Positions 16,896 to 25,270 of a stretch of DNA of 42,396 bases are shown here, piece by piece; within the stretch, counting starts at the first letter, position 1; the number at the start of each line of letters is the position of its first letter. The DNA comes from a virus. The notes under the pieces were generated by a model that was not told the origin of the DNA, searched no databases, and saw only the letters and a list, made by a program, of their open reading frames with translations. The stretch lies in IMG/VR virus record IMGVR_UViG_3300044737_000120, positions 1 to 42,396 of that record. One strand, written 5' to 3'. The position numbers and the translations under genes are program-made.

Positions 16896-17702
16896 TTACA
16901 CCGCGGCGGCTTTGTTCGCCGCAGCCCGCTCAGCGGCTTTGCGCAGATCGTTGGCCTCGTTGTAGCGGCTGACCGGCCATTCCTTTTCGGCCAGGATCGC
17001 CATCGTCGCTTCGTGGTTGGCGGCGCCGTCTTCCGTCACCGAGCGCGTCTCGCCGGCGATCTGCATCGTGCGTGCGCCCGCGGCCTTCAGTTGCGGCGCC
17101 GGCGGCGCAGTCTCGCGGCTGGCCGAGACCCGAACGACGGGCTGGCGCTTGGAGAGGTTCGCTTCGATCGCGGCGAAGTTTTCCGGGCTCGAAGCCGCGA
17201 TGCGGCGGAGCTCCGGCGCCTCACTCTCGTTGAAGCGATCGGCGAACTTGACGAGCAGGCTATCGACCTTCGTCTTCTCGTCGTTCACCCGCGCGGCCGC
17301 GATCTCGGCTCGCGCCGCATCGAGCTCGCTGCGCGGAACGCGCTCGGTCATCAGACCCACCAGGGCCGCGGCGAACGCCGCACGCTTGGTGCCCTTCTCC
17401 ATGCCGACGATCGTCAGCAGGTTCTCCGGGACGTCGTCCGACTCGGCGGCGATCTTGGCGGCCGCGAGCTGCACGACGCCTTCCGGGATCTCGAGACCGC
17501 CGGCGATGAGCGCCTGCAGGATCGTGGCGTTCTTCGGCAGCGACTTCGCGAATTCCGATGACGCGGCTGCCGGATCCGCGCCCTCGGCCATCACTTCGAC
17601 GAACTTGGCGCGCGCCTTGTCGATGTGCCCGAGCAGCTCGTCGGGGCTGTGGCACCACAGGCTGTCCAGAAAATTGATGAGAATCGAAACCCACTTTTCC
17701 AT
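16896..17702 (-). CDS. internal start: scaffold protein (Mu gpZ-like)
   Basis: Inside the protease gene, an ATG at 17702 (MEKWVSILINF) follows GGGAGGAACG, a strong ribosome site in the middle of an open frame. It would give a 268-residue protein with the same C-terminus as the protease. In Mu, gene Z is made in exactly this way from within gene I and provides the scaffold. The region is helical and charged, rich in A, E, R and K, as scaffolds are. The start is seen in the sequence; the role is transferred from Mu. Confidence 0.65.
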   Translation of the reverse strand: MEKWVSILINFLDSLWCHSPDELLGHIDKARAKFVEVMAEGADPAAASSEFAKSLPKNATILQALIAGGLEIPEGVVQLAAAKIAAESDDVPENLLTIVGMEKGTKRAAFAAALVGLMTERVPRSELDAARAEIAAARVNDEKTKVDSLLVKFADRFNESEAPELRRIAASSPENFAAIEANLSKRQPVVRVSASRETAPPAPQLKAAGARTMQIAGETRSVTEDGAANHEATMAILAEKEWPVSRYNEANDLRKAAERAAANKAAAV

Positions 17703-18302
17703 CGTTCCTCCCATTGATGCCGCCAGGCGGCGTGATTCGAATCGTGCTGCGGCCAGCGCGGCCGTCAATGGCGGCTGGTCGTTGGTTCGCGGTGTGTTGG
17801 TGAGCGCCCAGGAGTCGAGCGAGGTGACGATCAGCGTCTTGTCCTCGAAGTAGACGACCGGCGAGAAGTACCGGTACTCGCCCTTCCGCAGGTAACTGTC
17901 CGCCGTTGCCGTCCACCGGATCCCGGTCGCCCAAAGACCCTGCCCGTCAATCCTGAATCCCGAATACGGGGCCCAGCCGGCCGCCGGCGCCTGAATGCCA
18001 GTCTTCGCGGCATAGAGCGACTGATGGTGATAGTCGCAATGAATGTCGATGCCGCGCTCGCCGATCTCCGCGACGACCAGCTCGAGGGCGGCCTTCGGCG
18101 TGTTGAGGGTGATGTCTTCCAGCACCCAGACGGGCGAGGGAAGAAGGAGCAGCTCGGTCGGCGGATCGCCGCCCAGCGCCTCGGCCGCGAGCTTCCGATC
18201 GGCGGCGATGAGCTGCCACGGGCCGACGGCGATCGACAGCCCCCCTCCGACGCTCGCAACGGCCGATTTCCGATCACCCTGCACACCCACCCCCGTAGTC
18301 AT
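16896..18302 (-). CDS. head protease-scaffold protein (Mu gpI-like)
   Basis: A 468-residue protein of the Mu-type head protease group. The N-terminal 200 residues are the protease: ALELVVAEIGERGIDIHCDYHHQSLY (about 72-97) carries the conserved HCDYHHQS histidine/serine region, followed by AAGWAPYSGFRIDGQGLW and a later YFSPVVYF strand. The remaining helical part is the scaffold, also made separately from the internal start. A twice-repeated 11-bp unit with GGTGGG lies just before the ATG at 18302. It should act inside the assembling prohead and digest itself and the scaffold before DNA entry. Confidence 0.82.
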   Translation of the reverse strand: MTTGVGVQGDRKSAVASVGGGLSIAVGPWQLIAADRKLAAEALGGDPPTELLLLPSPVWVLEDITLNTPKAALELVVAEIGERGIDIHCDYHHQSLYAAKTGIQAPAAGWAPYSGFRIDGQGLWATGIRWTATADSYLRKGEYRYFSPVVYFEDKTLIVTSLDSWALTNTPRTNDQPPLTAALAAARFESRRLAASMGGTMEKWVSILINFLDSLWCHSPDELLGHIDKARAKFVEVMAEGADPAAASSEFAKSLPKNATILQALIAGGLEIPEGVVQLAAAKIAAESDDVPENLLTIVGMEKGTKRAAFAAALVGLMTERVPRSELDAARAEIAAARVNDEKTKVDSLLVKFADRFNESEAPELRRIAASSPENFAAIEANLSKRQPVVRVSASRETAPPAPQLKAAGARTMQIAGETRSVTEDGAANHEATMAILAEKEWPVSRYNEANDLRKAAERAAANKAAAV

Positions 18303-18307
18303 CGATC

Positions 18308-18329
18308 AAAACCCACCTAAAACCCACCT
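18308..18329. repeat. 11-bp tandem repeat carrying the ribosome site of the protease gene
   Basis: Two exact 11-bp copies, AAAACCCACCT at 18308-18318 and 18319-18329 on the plus strand; on the minus strand the unit reads AGGTGGGTTTT. The copy nearer the gene supplies the only plausible ribosome site (AGGTGGG) before the protease ATG. The other overlaps the stop of the upstream gpF-like gene. Duplicate sites could raise initiation or be simple slippage. Confidence 0.8.
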
Positions 18330-19632
18330 AAACGCTCGCGTGCGGCGCGAACGCGGCATCCAGCGCCACCGCTGCCACGCTGATTGCCGGAGCGCCCGGA
18401 TACGCCGTTTTTGACGCATCCCGCGCCGCTTTCGTCGTCCGCGGCGCTTTTGAAAAGACCAGGTACCCCTTCCGAAGCTTTTCGATCTCGGCAGCCGAGC
18501 TCACCCCGCCCCGCGCGATCCAGCCGCTCGGCGCCTGGTCGGCCCAGATCCAGACCGTCTCGCCGGCGACATCGAACGCGCCGAAGAATCGCTTGACCAC
18601 CTCGACGCCTTCATCGGTTGCAAATGGAACGAACCACACTTCAGCCGGCTCGGTCAGCAGATCCGGCAGCAGCGCCGCCAGCTCTGGCTCGGTGTCGCCG
18701 AAGATCGCGTCATAGCTGCCGCGGTTGACGACGGCGCCGTCGCCGAACATGTCGGGCACGAACGTCGACTCCAGCTCGTCCGGCATGCCGGTGGCCTCGC
18801 GCAGCGCCTCCCACCCCTCTTCCGCGTCGGCCGCGGCCGCGAGCTCCGGCGCCTCGACGATTTCCTCGGCCGCCATCTCGCCGAGCGGCCCGAGGCTGTA
18901 GGTCTCCGCGTCGCCAGCGGTCAGCTCGCTGGTGAGCTTCGTGAGCTCCTCGATCAGTTGCCGGCCATCGGTCGCGAGCAGCGACGGCTGCATGTCGAAG
19001 CCGGCGTCGGGGATCATTTGCGTGCCTTCGATGACGGCGTACTCCTCATCTTCGGAGGTCAAGATCACCTTGCCGCCCTTCTCTGCGAAGGCGGCAGCCT
19101 GCTCGCGCGTCATCGACACGAGCGCGAGGTGTCGTTCGTTGAAGTGGTTCGGCGGCGCGATGTGGTTCCACCCGGGCCAATCCGCTTCGGCCATGAATCC
19201 CTGGAGGCTGAAGCAAATCGCGGTGGTCTTCGCATCGCTCGGCCCGAGCGGATACATCCAGATCGGGCGCTGATCCGCGACGGCGCGCATCTTCTCGATG
19301 CGCGCGCTCGAGTAGGCGACCGCTGTCGCCTGGCGAATGACGAGGTTCTGCCGCGCGACCGGAAGGATCGATCCGCCGTTGGCGGCCGCCGCTTTCGCGT
19401 AGTCGGCGCGGAACTGCGCGGGCGTGGTGCCGTTGCGCAGCGCGTCGTCGATCATGCGATGCGTCGCTACGACCTCAGCCTGGCGCGCGAGACCGCTGAC
19501 GTAGAACGAACGCAGCCGAGCATCAGAGGAGAGTTTCGCCACCGCCGCATCGGTCATCGGCACACGCGAGCGGTGATACGCGACCGCCTCGCTGAAAAAG
19601 CGATCCATCCGCTGGAGGCTAGGAGTCGGCAC
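18328..19632 (-). CDS. head morphogenesis protein (Mu gpF-like) with C-terminal BECR-like domain
   Basis: A 434-residue protein of the Mu gpF family, which helps assemble the head at the portal vertex. The N-terminal region (to about 200) has the helical arrangement and the central WPGWNHIAPPNHFNERHLALV motif of the family. After an acidic alanine-rich linker, residues about 300-410 form a separate domain: LAALLPDLLTEPAEVWFVPF, then VEVVKRFFGAFDVAG and TVWIWADQAPSGWIAR. That order of strands resembles the BECR (barnase/EndoU/colicin/RelE-like) nucleases seen fused to phage head proteins. GTG start at 19632 follows CAGGAGGTGGCCA. No active site is proven. Confidence 0.8.
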   Translation of the reverse strand: MPTPSLQRMDRFFSEAVAYHRSRVPMTDAAVAKLSSDARLRSFYVSGLARQAEVVATHRMIDDALRNGTTPAQFRADYAKAAAANGGSILPVARQNLVIRQATAVAYSSARIEKMRAVADQRPIWMYPLGPSDAKTTAICFSLQGFMAEADWPGWNHIAPPNHFNERHLALVSMTREQAAAFAEKGGKVILTSEDEEYAVIEGTQMIPDAGFDMQPSLLATDGRQLIEELTKLTSELTAGDAETYSLGPLGEMAAEEIVEAPELAAAADAEEGWEALREATGMPDELESTFVPDMFGDGAVVNRGSYDAIFGDTEPELAALLPDLLTEPAEVWFVPFATDEGVEVVKRFFGAFDVAGETVWIWADQAPSGWIARGGVSSAAEIEKLRKGYLVFSKAPRTTKAARDASKTAYPGAPAISVAAVALDAAFAPHASV

Positions 19633-21256
19633 TGGCCACCTCCTGGTGCACGTCGGCGACGCCGATGACGGCGTTGGTCACCATCACGTCGCGCGCGAGC
19701 GATGCGAACTTGCGCGGCTTGCCGATGTCCGGATACGACTCCCAAAGCGCCGCGGCCATCTCCTCGAGGGGGATGTCGCTGTTGATGATGTCGTGGATGT
19801 CAGCGCCGGCGGCCGCGAACTGCCGCTGCGCCAGCGCCGCGCCGACACGCTCGACGTCCTCGTGCGTTTTCAGCGGGTGTGCAGCCGGCACTGGCACCGC
19901 GGCGGCAACTCGCCGGCGAGGCCGCCGCGAAGCGTCGAGCGCCTCGGCGTCCTGCGCGTCGGTGTCGCTTGCGTTGTCTGCCGGAACGGTGTCGGCGCCC
20001 GGCGCGGCGACGCGTTTGACGATCTTCGCGATCCCGAACTCCTCCTGGATCTGCTGCGGATCGATCGCGTCGCCGGTCGCTGCCAGGAGCGAGTTCACCA
20101 TCACCATCGAGCGGCCGCGGGCAATGACGTCGATCGGCGGTTCGAACTTGAGCTTCCACGTGGGGCAGAACTCCATCGCCACGTCGTAGCCGAACTTGAG
20201 TGTCGCCCGGACCTTCACGACGTCGCGCCGGAAGGTTTCCATCACGCCGCGCGATCCGCGTTTGATCAACTTCTCCGCGACGCGCTGCGCCCCCTTGCCG
20301 GCCAGCGTTCCGGTTCCGGCTTTCGCTCGCGTGATCAGATCGTGCCCGGTGAAGATGATCGAGGCGTTGTCGTCGCAGCGCGAGACCATCTTCTCGAAGA
20401 TGTCGACAGTGCCGGAGCTGCTCGCATCTTCGATGCGAACCTCGGTCCCTTTCGGGAACGCGCCCTTCGCGCTCCGACCCAGCTTGCGCAAGGCGATGAG
20501 AACGGCGTCACGATCCTTCGGATCTTCAATGAATGCGAGGATCTGCGGCAGACCCCAGACGTCGGAGAGCTCGAGCCAGTTGGCCATCGAGTAGTGCTTC
20601 CACGCGTAGTCCCACAGGATCGACTTCCACGTTCCGCCTTGGCGCGGCGAACCAGGCCGGATCTTCGCGCTGTGGATAACCCACATATTCGCCGCGAGCT
20701 CCTCGCCGAATGACGGCTGCGCTTTGGTGAGCACTCGCAGCGTCGAGTTCATCGGATCCCAGTACTGGCGGACGACGTCCGGCAGCTCCCACCCCTTGAG
20801 ATCCTTCGTCGCCAGGTCCCATACGTTCTCGGCCCAGCCGAACGGCCCGTAATCGCCCCACAGGAGCGCGCTGATCATTTCCCCCACCGGCAGATCGGTG
20901 AGCTGTTCCTGAAGATCCGCGGCCACCTTCGCTGCCATGCGCTTGTCGGCGCGGCTCTGCTTATCGCGCGGCACGACCTCCCAGTCGTTGCCGGAGATCG
21001 AGTCGCTGTAGTCGCGCCAGGCGCCGGCGAAATGCGAGTCGTTGTCGAGCACGCGCTGGCAAAGGAGTTGCGTCTGTGAAACCGAGAGCCGCCCGGCGAT
21101 CGCCATGGCGATGAACTCCGGCTTGATCTCATCCTGGATCCGGCGATTGGAGAACTGATCGTAGTCGCGGCCGATCGGTGAGACCGTGGCCTGCGGCATC
21201 GCTTCGTAATCGAAGCGGCGGCCGTAAGCGTCGACGACAAGCGATGTCTGCGGCAT
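19619..21256 (-). CDS. portal protein, DUF935 (Mu gp29-like)
   Basis: A 545-residue portal of the DUF935 family, the twelve-subunit ring for DNA entry and tail attachment. Matching parts are YGPFGWAENVWDLATKDLKGWELPDVV, then KYSMANWLELSDVWGLPQILAFIEDPKDRDAV, and a TGTLAGKGAQRVAEKL stretch, ahead of a family-typical EFGIAKIVKR ending. The C-terminal about 100 residues, rich in arginine and alanine, vary. The start ATG overlaps the terminase stop as TGATG and the end overlaps the gpF-like start, so portal, terminase and gpF are coupled. Confidence 0.88.
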   Translation of the reverse strand: MPQTSLVVDAYGRRFDYEAMPQATVSPIGRDYDQFSNRRIQDEIKPEFIAMAIAGRLSVSQTQLLCQRVLDNDSHFAGAWRDYSDSISGNDWEVVPRDKQSRADKRMAAKVAADLQEQLTDLPVGEMISALLWGDYGPFGWAENVWDLATKDLKGWELPDVVRQYWDPMNSTLRVLTKAQPSFGEELAANMWVIHSAKIRPGSPRQGGTWKSILWDYAWKHYSMANWLELSDVWGLPQILAFIEDPKDRDAVLIALRKLGRSAKGAFPKGTEVRIEDASSSGTVDIFEKMVSRCDDNASIIFTGHDLITRAKAGTGTLAGKGAQRVAEKLIKRGSRGVMETFRRDVVKVRATLKFGYDVAMEFCPTWKLKFEPPIDVIARGRSMVMVNSLLAATGDAIDPQQIQEEFGIAKIVKRVAAPGADTVPADNASDTDAQDAEALDASRRPRRRVAAAVPVPAAHPLKTHEDVERVGAALAQRQFAAAGADIHDIINSDIPLEEMAAALWESYPDIGKPRKFASLARDVMVTNAVIGVADVHQEVASADS

Positions 21257-23016
21257 CAGACGAAGCTCCGCAGGTAGTGGTCATCATCATCGCGGCCGCC
21301 ATGTGTGTCGGCGACGTCGTCGGCGCTGAAGAACGCGAAGGGCTGGATCGACGGCGCGACCAGGCGCGCCAGCACGGCCGACATGCCGGCCATGCCGAAG
21401 TGATTCTCGACGCCGTCGATGAAGTTGTGGATCTCGTTGCCGGCCGCGCTCTTGGTCGGAACCTTGCGGAGGTTCTTGAGGTGATCGGCAACGAGCTCCA
21501 TCGTGCGCGTCCGCTCGTTCGGCAGCAGCAGGCCGTGATCGGGATGCGTCGACTCGGCGCAGAACTTCGCCAGGGCAACGTTGCGGTCGACCTTCACGCA
21601 GAGGTATTTCGGACCGCGCGGATTCTGAGCCCCCCCGATCGTGTCTTCCTCGACGAGCTGCTCTTCGATCATCGTGAGCTCGTGCCCGTTGGCGAAGTCG
21701 AGCAGCGCGACGTTCTTCGGAAAGCGGTACGCGAGCTTCCGCGAATCGGTGAGCAGCGGCTTCTTGTCAATGACGCCGAAGCGCGGCTGCAGCTTTTCGA
21801 TGAGCTGCGTTGTCCGCTCCACCCACGAGTCCGAGTTCATCTTCTCGGCCCACGCCAGGCGGCGCGTTCCATCCGCCAGAAACTCCTCGGCCCAGAACCA
21901 ACACGCGTTGCCGGCGTCGACGCCGAAGAAGATCGGGCGAGAGGTGCGCTCGAGCTTGAGCACGTAGTCGCGCTCCATTCGCCGCAGCTCGACGTCGCCG
22001 ATCGGCTGCATCGCGCCGGCGTTCGGAAAGCCTCGCTTCGAGCGGTCGAAGATCGCCATCTCATCCGGATCCCCGCTTTCGACCGCGGTCAGGTAATCCT
22101 TCATGATGAGATTCGCGTCGATCGCGCCCATCGCCAGCGCGGAGATCCGGAACGAATACAGTCCGTCTTTTTCCCGCTTCGGATGCGTGGCAACCCACTC
22201 TGAGTTGCCAACGATGTCGAGCTTCTTGTGGCAGCCGGGGCAGACGCGCACCCATGTGCCGTTGAACACCTTCATGCAGTCGGGGAACGACTCCTCGAGA
22301 CAGATGTCCGCGCGGCCGCACGATACGCACTTGACGAGAAGGCGCCGCTGCGAGCCGTCATCGAACGCCTTGTGAATGCCGGCGCCGTCCGCGTAGGGAG
22401 CTGAGAAGCGGATGGCGACGCGCAGCTTCGAATGCGTCATGCGCCCCTTGGTCCAGCGCGCGACGTTGGCGGGGATCTGGTCGAACTCGTCGAGGAGCTG
22501 CAGGTCCTGCGGATTGGCGATCGCACCTTTGAGCGTGGCGAGACCTTTGAGGTAGAGATACTTCCCGTCGCCGAGTTCTTTGAGTACTCCGCGGTCGACG
22601 CCGGCGTCTTTCATCCGGCCGGCCAGGAAGAGCGAGCGCTCGATCGTCGGATTGAAGCGCGCCGCGCCGAACTCGCTGGCCATCTTGTCGTCGGGGAAGA
22701 AGTAGCCGACGTTGTAGCCGAGCTCCGCGACCGCCCACAGCGCCACACCGATCGCCAGCGTCGAGAAGCCGATCTGCTCGGCCTTCACGATCGCCATCCG
22801 CGCGTCGCACACTTGATCGACGATCAACCGCTCGATCAGCCGGACGATGTAGAGCAGCGGCTCGTGACCTTTGAACGAGAAGAGACCGGAGTCGGTGTGG
22901 ATCTCCTCCTGGAGGAAACGCTCGAGCGAGCGCTTCGGTTTCTTCGACGCTTCAGCCGCGCGGCCGCGCGACTTCGGCCGATCGATGATGTCCTCCAGGA
23001 GGCGGTCGCTGCTCAT
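21256..23016 (-). CDS. terminase large subunit (GpA-type)
   Basis: The 586-residue packaging motor and nuclease. The ATPase part has a Walker A variant KAEQIGFST (residues 78-86, no usual GKT, as in lambda-type terminases) and a Walker B LLDEFD (174-179). A zinc ribbon with CVSC at 230-233 and CPGC at 259-262 follows, as in gpA-type enzymes. The nuclease part starts near FFGVDAGN (Asp-367) and ends with helical segments. The start ATG overlaps the small-subunit stop as ATGA. Mu-like phages pack by headful from the integrated or replicated copies; that behaviour is family knowledge. Confidence 0.9.
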   Translation of the reverse strand: MSSDRLLEDIIDRPKSRGRAAEASKKPKRSLERFLQEEIHTDSGLFSFKGHEPLLYIVRLIERLIVDQVCDARMAIVKAEQIGFSTLAIGVALWAVAELGYNVGYFFPDDKMASEFGAARFNPTIERSLFLAGRMKDAGVDRGVLKELGDGKYLYLKGLATLKGAIANPQDLQLLDEFDQIPANVARWTKGRMTHSKLRVAIRFSAPYADGAGIHKAFDDGSQRRLLVKCVSCGRADICLEESFPDCMKVFNGTWVRVCPGCHKKLDIVGNSEWVATHPKREKDGLYSFRISALAMGAIDANLIMKDYLTAVESGDPDEMAIFDRSKRGFPNAGAMQPIGDVELRRMERDYVLKLERTSRPIFFGVDAGNACWFWAEEFLADGTRRLAWAEKMNSDSWVERTTQLIEKLQPRFGVIDKKPLLTDSRKLAYRFPKNVALLDFANGHELTMIEEQLVEEDTIGGAQNPRGPKYLCVKVDRNVALAKFCAESTHPDHGLLLPNERTRTMELVADHLKNLRKVPTKSAAGNEIHNFIDGVENHFGMAGMSAVLARLVAPSIQPFAFFSADDVADTHGGRDDDDHYLRSFV

Positions 23017-23654
23017 CGGCGCGTCGCCTCCTGAACGATTTCATCGGTGCGGCCATCGACGATCTTCGCCAGCTTCTCGGCGAGCTCCGGATGTCCCTTG
23101 AGCTCTTTCCGGAGATCGTCTTTCACGCGCATCGCGCCGCGGCGGATGTCTTTCTCCACCGAGCGCCGCGCCCGCTCGCGCGAGGCCGCCGACGAGTTGA
23201 GGCGCGACTGCATGTTGATCTTCAGCAGGTCGTCCTTGCCCAGAGCGTCGCCGCTGAGCAGTTTTTCGAACACCGTCGCCTGGGCCAGCTCGCCAGCGAC
23301 GCTGGTCAGCATCAGCCCGTCCTCTTCGATGCTCGCTTTGAGCGCTCGGGCGAGACTCAGCATCGTGTCCTGCTCGACGATGTGCCGCTCGAACTTGTCG
23401 TACCAGCGTTGCAGCGCCGACCAGCTCAGATGCCCGAACTCCGGATGCTCTTCGTGGATCCATTCGAGCTTCTGCTCGATCGACCACTTCGGCTGCGCGT
23501 AATAGAGGTCGGTGACGATCTTCCGGAGGTCCGGCGAATCGTCGACGGTGCTGTGATTGCGCCGGCCGATCACGGCCGGACCGTCCGGATTGCCGCGCGT
23601 CTTTTTCGCGCGCGGCTTCGCCGCCGGCTTCCTGCCTTTGCGACTAGTCGCCAT
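23013..23654 (-). CDS. terminase small subunit-like, Mu gp27 (DUF3486)
   Basis: A 213-residue protein of the Mu gp27 (DUF3486) family, the proposed small terminase that recognises phage DNA. Residues 2-40 are basic and disordered. Then DLYYAQPKWSIEQKLEWIHEEHPEFGHLSWSALQRWYDKFER gives a helix-turn-helix-like region, and the rest is helical. Start ATG at 23654 follows AGGAGTCCGATCGCG; the frame before it is a shadow. It overlaps the small membrane protein stop by 11 bases and joins the large subunit by ATGA. Confidence 0.82.
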   Translation of the reverse strand: MATSRKGRKPAAKPRAKKTRGNPDGPAVIGRRNHSTVDDSPDLRKIVTDLYYAQPKWSIEQKLEWIHEEHPEFGHLSWSALQRWYDKFERHIVEQDTMLSLARALKASIEEDGLMLTSVAGELAQATVFEKLLSGDALGKDDLLKINMQSRLNSSAASRERARRSVEKDIRRGAMRVKDDLRKELKGHPELAEKLAKIVDGRTDEIVQEATRR

Positions 23655-23928
23655 CGCGATCGGACTCCTGATCGAACTCGCTGCCCGGATCCGGCGCGGC
23701 AACGAACGGTTTGAACTTGAAGTGACGCGCCAGCTCGATCTGCAGGTAATTCATCATCTGCAGCGCTTGACGCACATCGTTGCGCAGCCCGCGCAGCTGC
23801 TTATGGGTGACGTAGTTCTTCGCCAGGTCCAGCTTGATGGTGTCCACGTCGTTGCGCAGGCTGCGCAGAAACCACGCGGCCACGGCGAGCGCTGCGGCGA
23901 GTAACGTCTGGATCAGCCAATCCGGCAC
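23644..23928 (-). CDS. small single-pass membrane protein (Mu gp25-like)
   Basis: A 94-residue protein with a transmembrane helix at residues about 5-22 (LIQTLLAAALAVAAWFL), then a helical coiled region (NDVDTIKLDLAKNYVTHKQLRGLRNDVRQALQMM) and an acidic tail. Size, one membrane pass plus coil, and position just before gp27 match Mu gp25/DUF2730 members. Function in Mu is unclear; some such proteins are linked to lysis or membrane scaffolding. Overlaps the small terminase gene. Confidence 0.65.
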   Translation of the reverse strand: MPDWLIQTLLAAALAVAAWFLRSLRNDVDTIKLDLAKNYVTHKQLRGLRNDVRQALQMMNYLQIELARHFKFKPFVAAPDPGSEFDQESDRDGD

Positions 23929-23943
23929 AGTCGCGCTCTCCCT

Positions 23944-24099
23944 TCAGTTCCAGATGAACTTCACAGCTGCACCCAGCGGAAACGCGAGCGCCGCAAGAGC
24001 GCAGCGCGTGAAGTGGCGGACCGCAGCGTCGGAGTTGTGATAGGTGGTCATGGCCTGGCCGATGAGCGACACCTTTTTCGTCTCCACTGTTCGGGTCAT
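23944..24099 (-). CDS. small membrane protein
   Basis: A 51-residue protein with a basic N-terminus (MTRTVETKKVSL) and a C-terminal hydrophobic helix (CALAALAFPLGAAVKFIW). Start ATG at 24099 has a good site GGAGTGGAA; longer starts (24123, 24189) do not. It lies between the larger membrane protein and the gp25-like gene, so it may belong to the lysis/membrane cluster, for example as a holin accessory. No family recognised. Confidence 0.55.
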   Translation of the reverse strand: MTRTVETKKVSLIGQAMTTYHNSDAAVRHFTRCALAALAFPLGAAVKFIWN

Positions 24100-24137
24100 T
24101 TCCACTCCACGCTCCGCACTCATGCCGCGCACGCGGT

Positions 24138-24698
24138 TCACCGCTGCCTCGACGCGTCGAGATCCCGGAACGGAGAAGCAGCCTCGCAACGCCGCACCAC
24201 GCGCTGCTGGTCATCGGTCGAAACCCAGATGAAGCCGTGACGCGGATCCTGCGGGTCGTCGTGATCGCCCCACTCCGGATCGTCGTAGCGGAAGCGCAGG
24301 CGCTGATCGGCATCCTTCGCCACGACCTCACCGGTGAGGAAAAGACCGTGCGCCTGGTTGCGGTCGAACAGGCACGCGCGGTACCGCACGTGATCGACGT
24401 CGACGCTCGCGCAGCTATTGCCGCAGAAGAGCGCCGCGATCACGGCGGCGATCGACAGCAGCGGTTTGAGCGGCGGCTTGCCGGCGAACGTCAGCGTATC
24501 GGGCGCGCCGGCGTCGGTGTTCGTCGTATAGAACGTCCGGAAGATCACCATCGCCGCGGCGCCGGCGAACGTGAACCACGGCGCCAGGTGCGCGAGTTTC
24601 GGCGGCAGCTTGTCGGCCAACGTGGCGATGCTGATGATGGCGACGAGGATCGCCGTCACGTTGATCTTGCTGCCGAGGAAGTGCTTGGTCATGTTCAT
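24138..24698 (-). CDS. multi-pass membrane protein, candidate holin
   Basis: A 186-residue protein with three likely membrane segments: about 12-28 (INVTAILVAIISIATLA), 38-58 (LAPWFTFAGAAAMVIFRTFYT) and 80-97 (LLSIAAVIAALFCGNSC). A soluble C-terminal half follows (ASVDVDHVRYRACLFDR, then LFLTGEVVAKDADQRLRFRYDD). Start ATG at 24698 follows GGAGAATCCCACG. It sits between a lipoprotein and two small membrane proteins. The first two segments fit a holin, but the long soluble tail is unusual. Function is inferred, not recognised. Confidence 0.55.
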   Translation of the reverse strand: MNMTKHFLGSKINVTAILVAIISIATLADKLPPKLAHLAPWFTFAGAAAMVIFRTFYTTNTDAGAPDTLTFAGKPPLKPLLSIAAVIAALFCGNSCASVDVDHVRYRACLFDRNQAHGLFLTGEVVAKDADQRLRFRYDDPEWGDHDDPQDPRHGFIWVSTDDQQRVVRRCEAASPFRDLDASRQR

Positions 24699-24724
24699 CG
24701 TGGGATTCTCCGGACGGTGAATCA

Positions 24725-24804
24725 CGTTCGCGTCGCGCTGCCGCTTGCGCGACCACCCGTCACGCCCGCCCTCTCGCGACCGGACGGCAGCAGCGACGCG
24801 AACG
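24725..24804. repeat. long inverted repeat between lipoprotein and membrane-protein genes
   Basis: Arms CGTTCGCGTCGC (24725-24736) and GCGACGCGAACG (24793-24804) pair perfectly over 12 bases. They are continued inward by CTGCCG (24738-24743) and CGGCAG (24785-24790). The loop of about 40 bases contains further G/C-rich pairing. It fills nearly the whole gap before the candidate holin and stops short of its ribosome site. No U-run follows. Confidence 0.7.
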
Positions 24805-24808
24805 AGGC

Positions 24809-25270
24809 TTAGAGCTGTTCGGTGTGCGCCTTCGGAGGCGTGAGCGCTTTGACCTGCGCGGCGATCGTGTCGATGAACGTGCCGACGAGCACCTTGGCCG
24901 TTGCCTCATCCAGGAGCGGCACGCCGTTCGACGTCGCCGACTTGACCAGGCTCGCCGAGGCTCGACTGACCAGCTCATCGCGAACCGGCTTCCATGCGGC
25001 GGGATCCGCGGCCAGACTGAACGTGCCGCCGTCGAGCGCGGGATTGATGACAGAAGCGTCGAGCTCCGCCAGGGCGAGCGTCGTCACGCTTGCCGGAACT
25101 CCGTGCTGCTGGAGCGCGATCGTGATGCCGGCGCGGCCGATCGAGCGTGCCACCTCGATCGCAGCGCGAGCATCCGGATTGATCTGTGGCGCGTTGCCGG
25201 AGCTTGCGCAGCCCAACAGGGTGAAGGATGCGATCGCGGCGATCGCCAGGATGATGAAGAGTCGTGTCAT
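24809..25270 (-). CDS. lipoprotein, o-spanin candidate or surface protein
   Basis: A 153-residue lipoprotein with N-terminus MTRLFIILAIAAIASF and lipobox TLLGC (Cys-21), then a helical domain (INPDARAAIEVARSIGRAG...LAADPAAWKPVRDELVSRASASL). Start ATG at 25270 follows GGGAGGCAACACC; the 25285 start has no site. The ribosome site is part of a strong stem-loop shared with the end of the gene upstream. It is a little long for a classic o-spanin, but its place in the membrane-protein cluster makes lysis or superinfection exclusion plausible. No family match. Confidence 0.65.
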   Translation of the reverse strand: MTRLFIILAIAAIASFTLLGCASSGNAPQINPDARAAIEVARSIGRAGITIALQQHGVPASVTTLALAELDASVINPALDGGTFSLAADPAAWKPVRDELVSRASASLVKSATSNGVPLLDEATAKVLVGTFIDTIAAQVKALTPPKAHTEQL

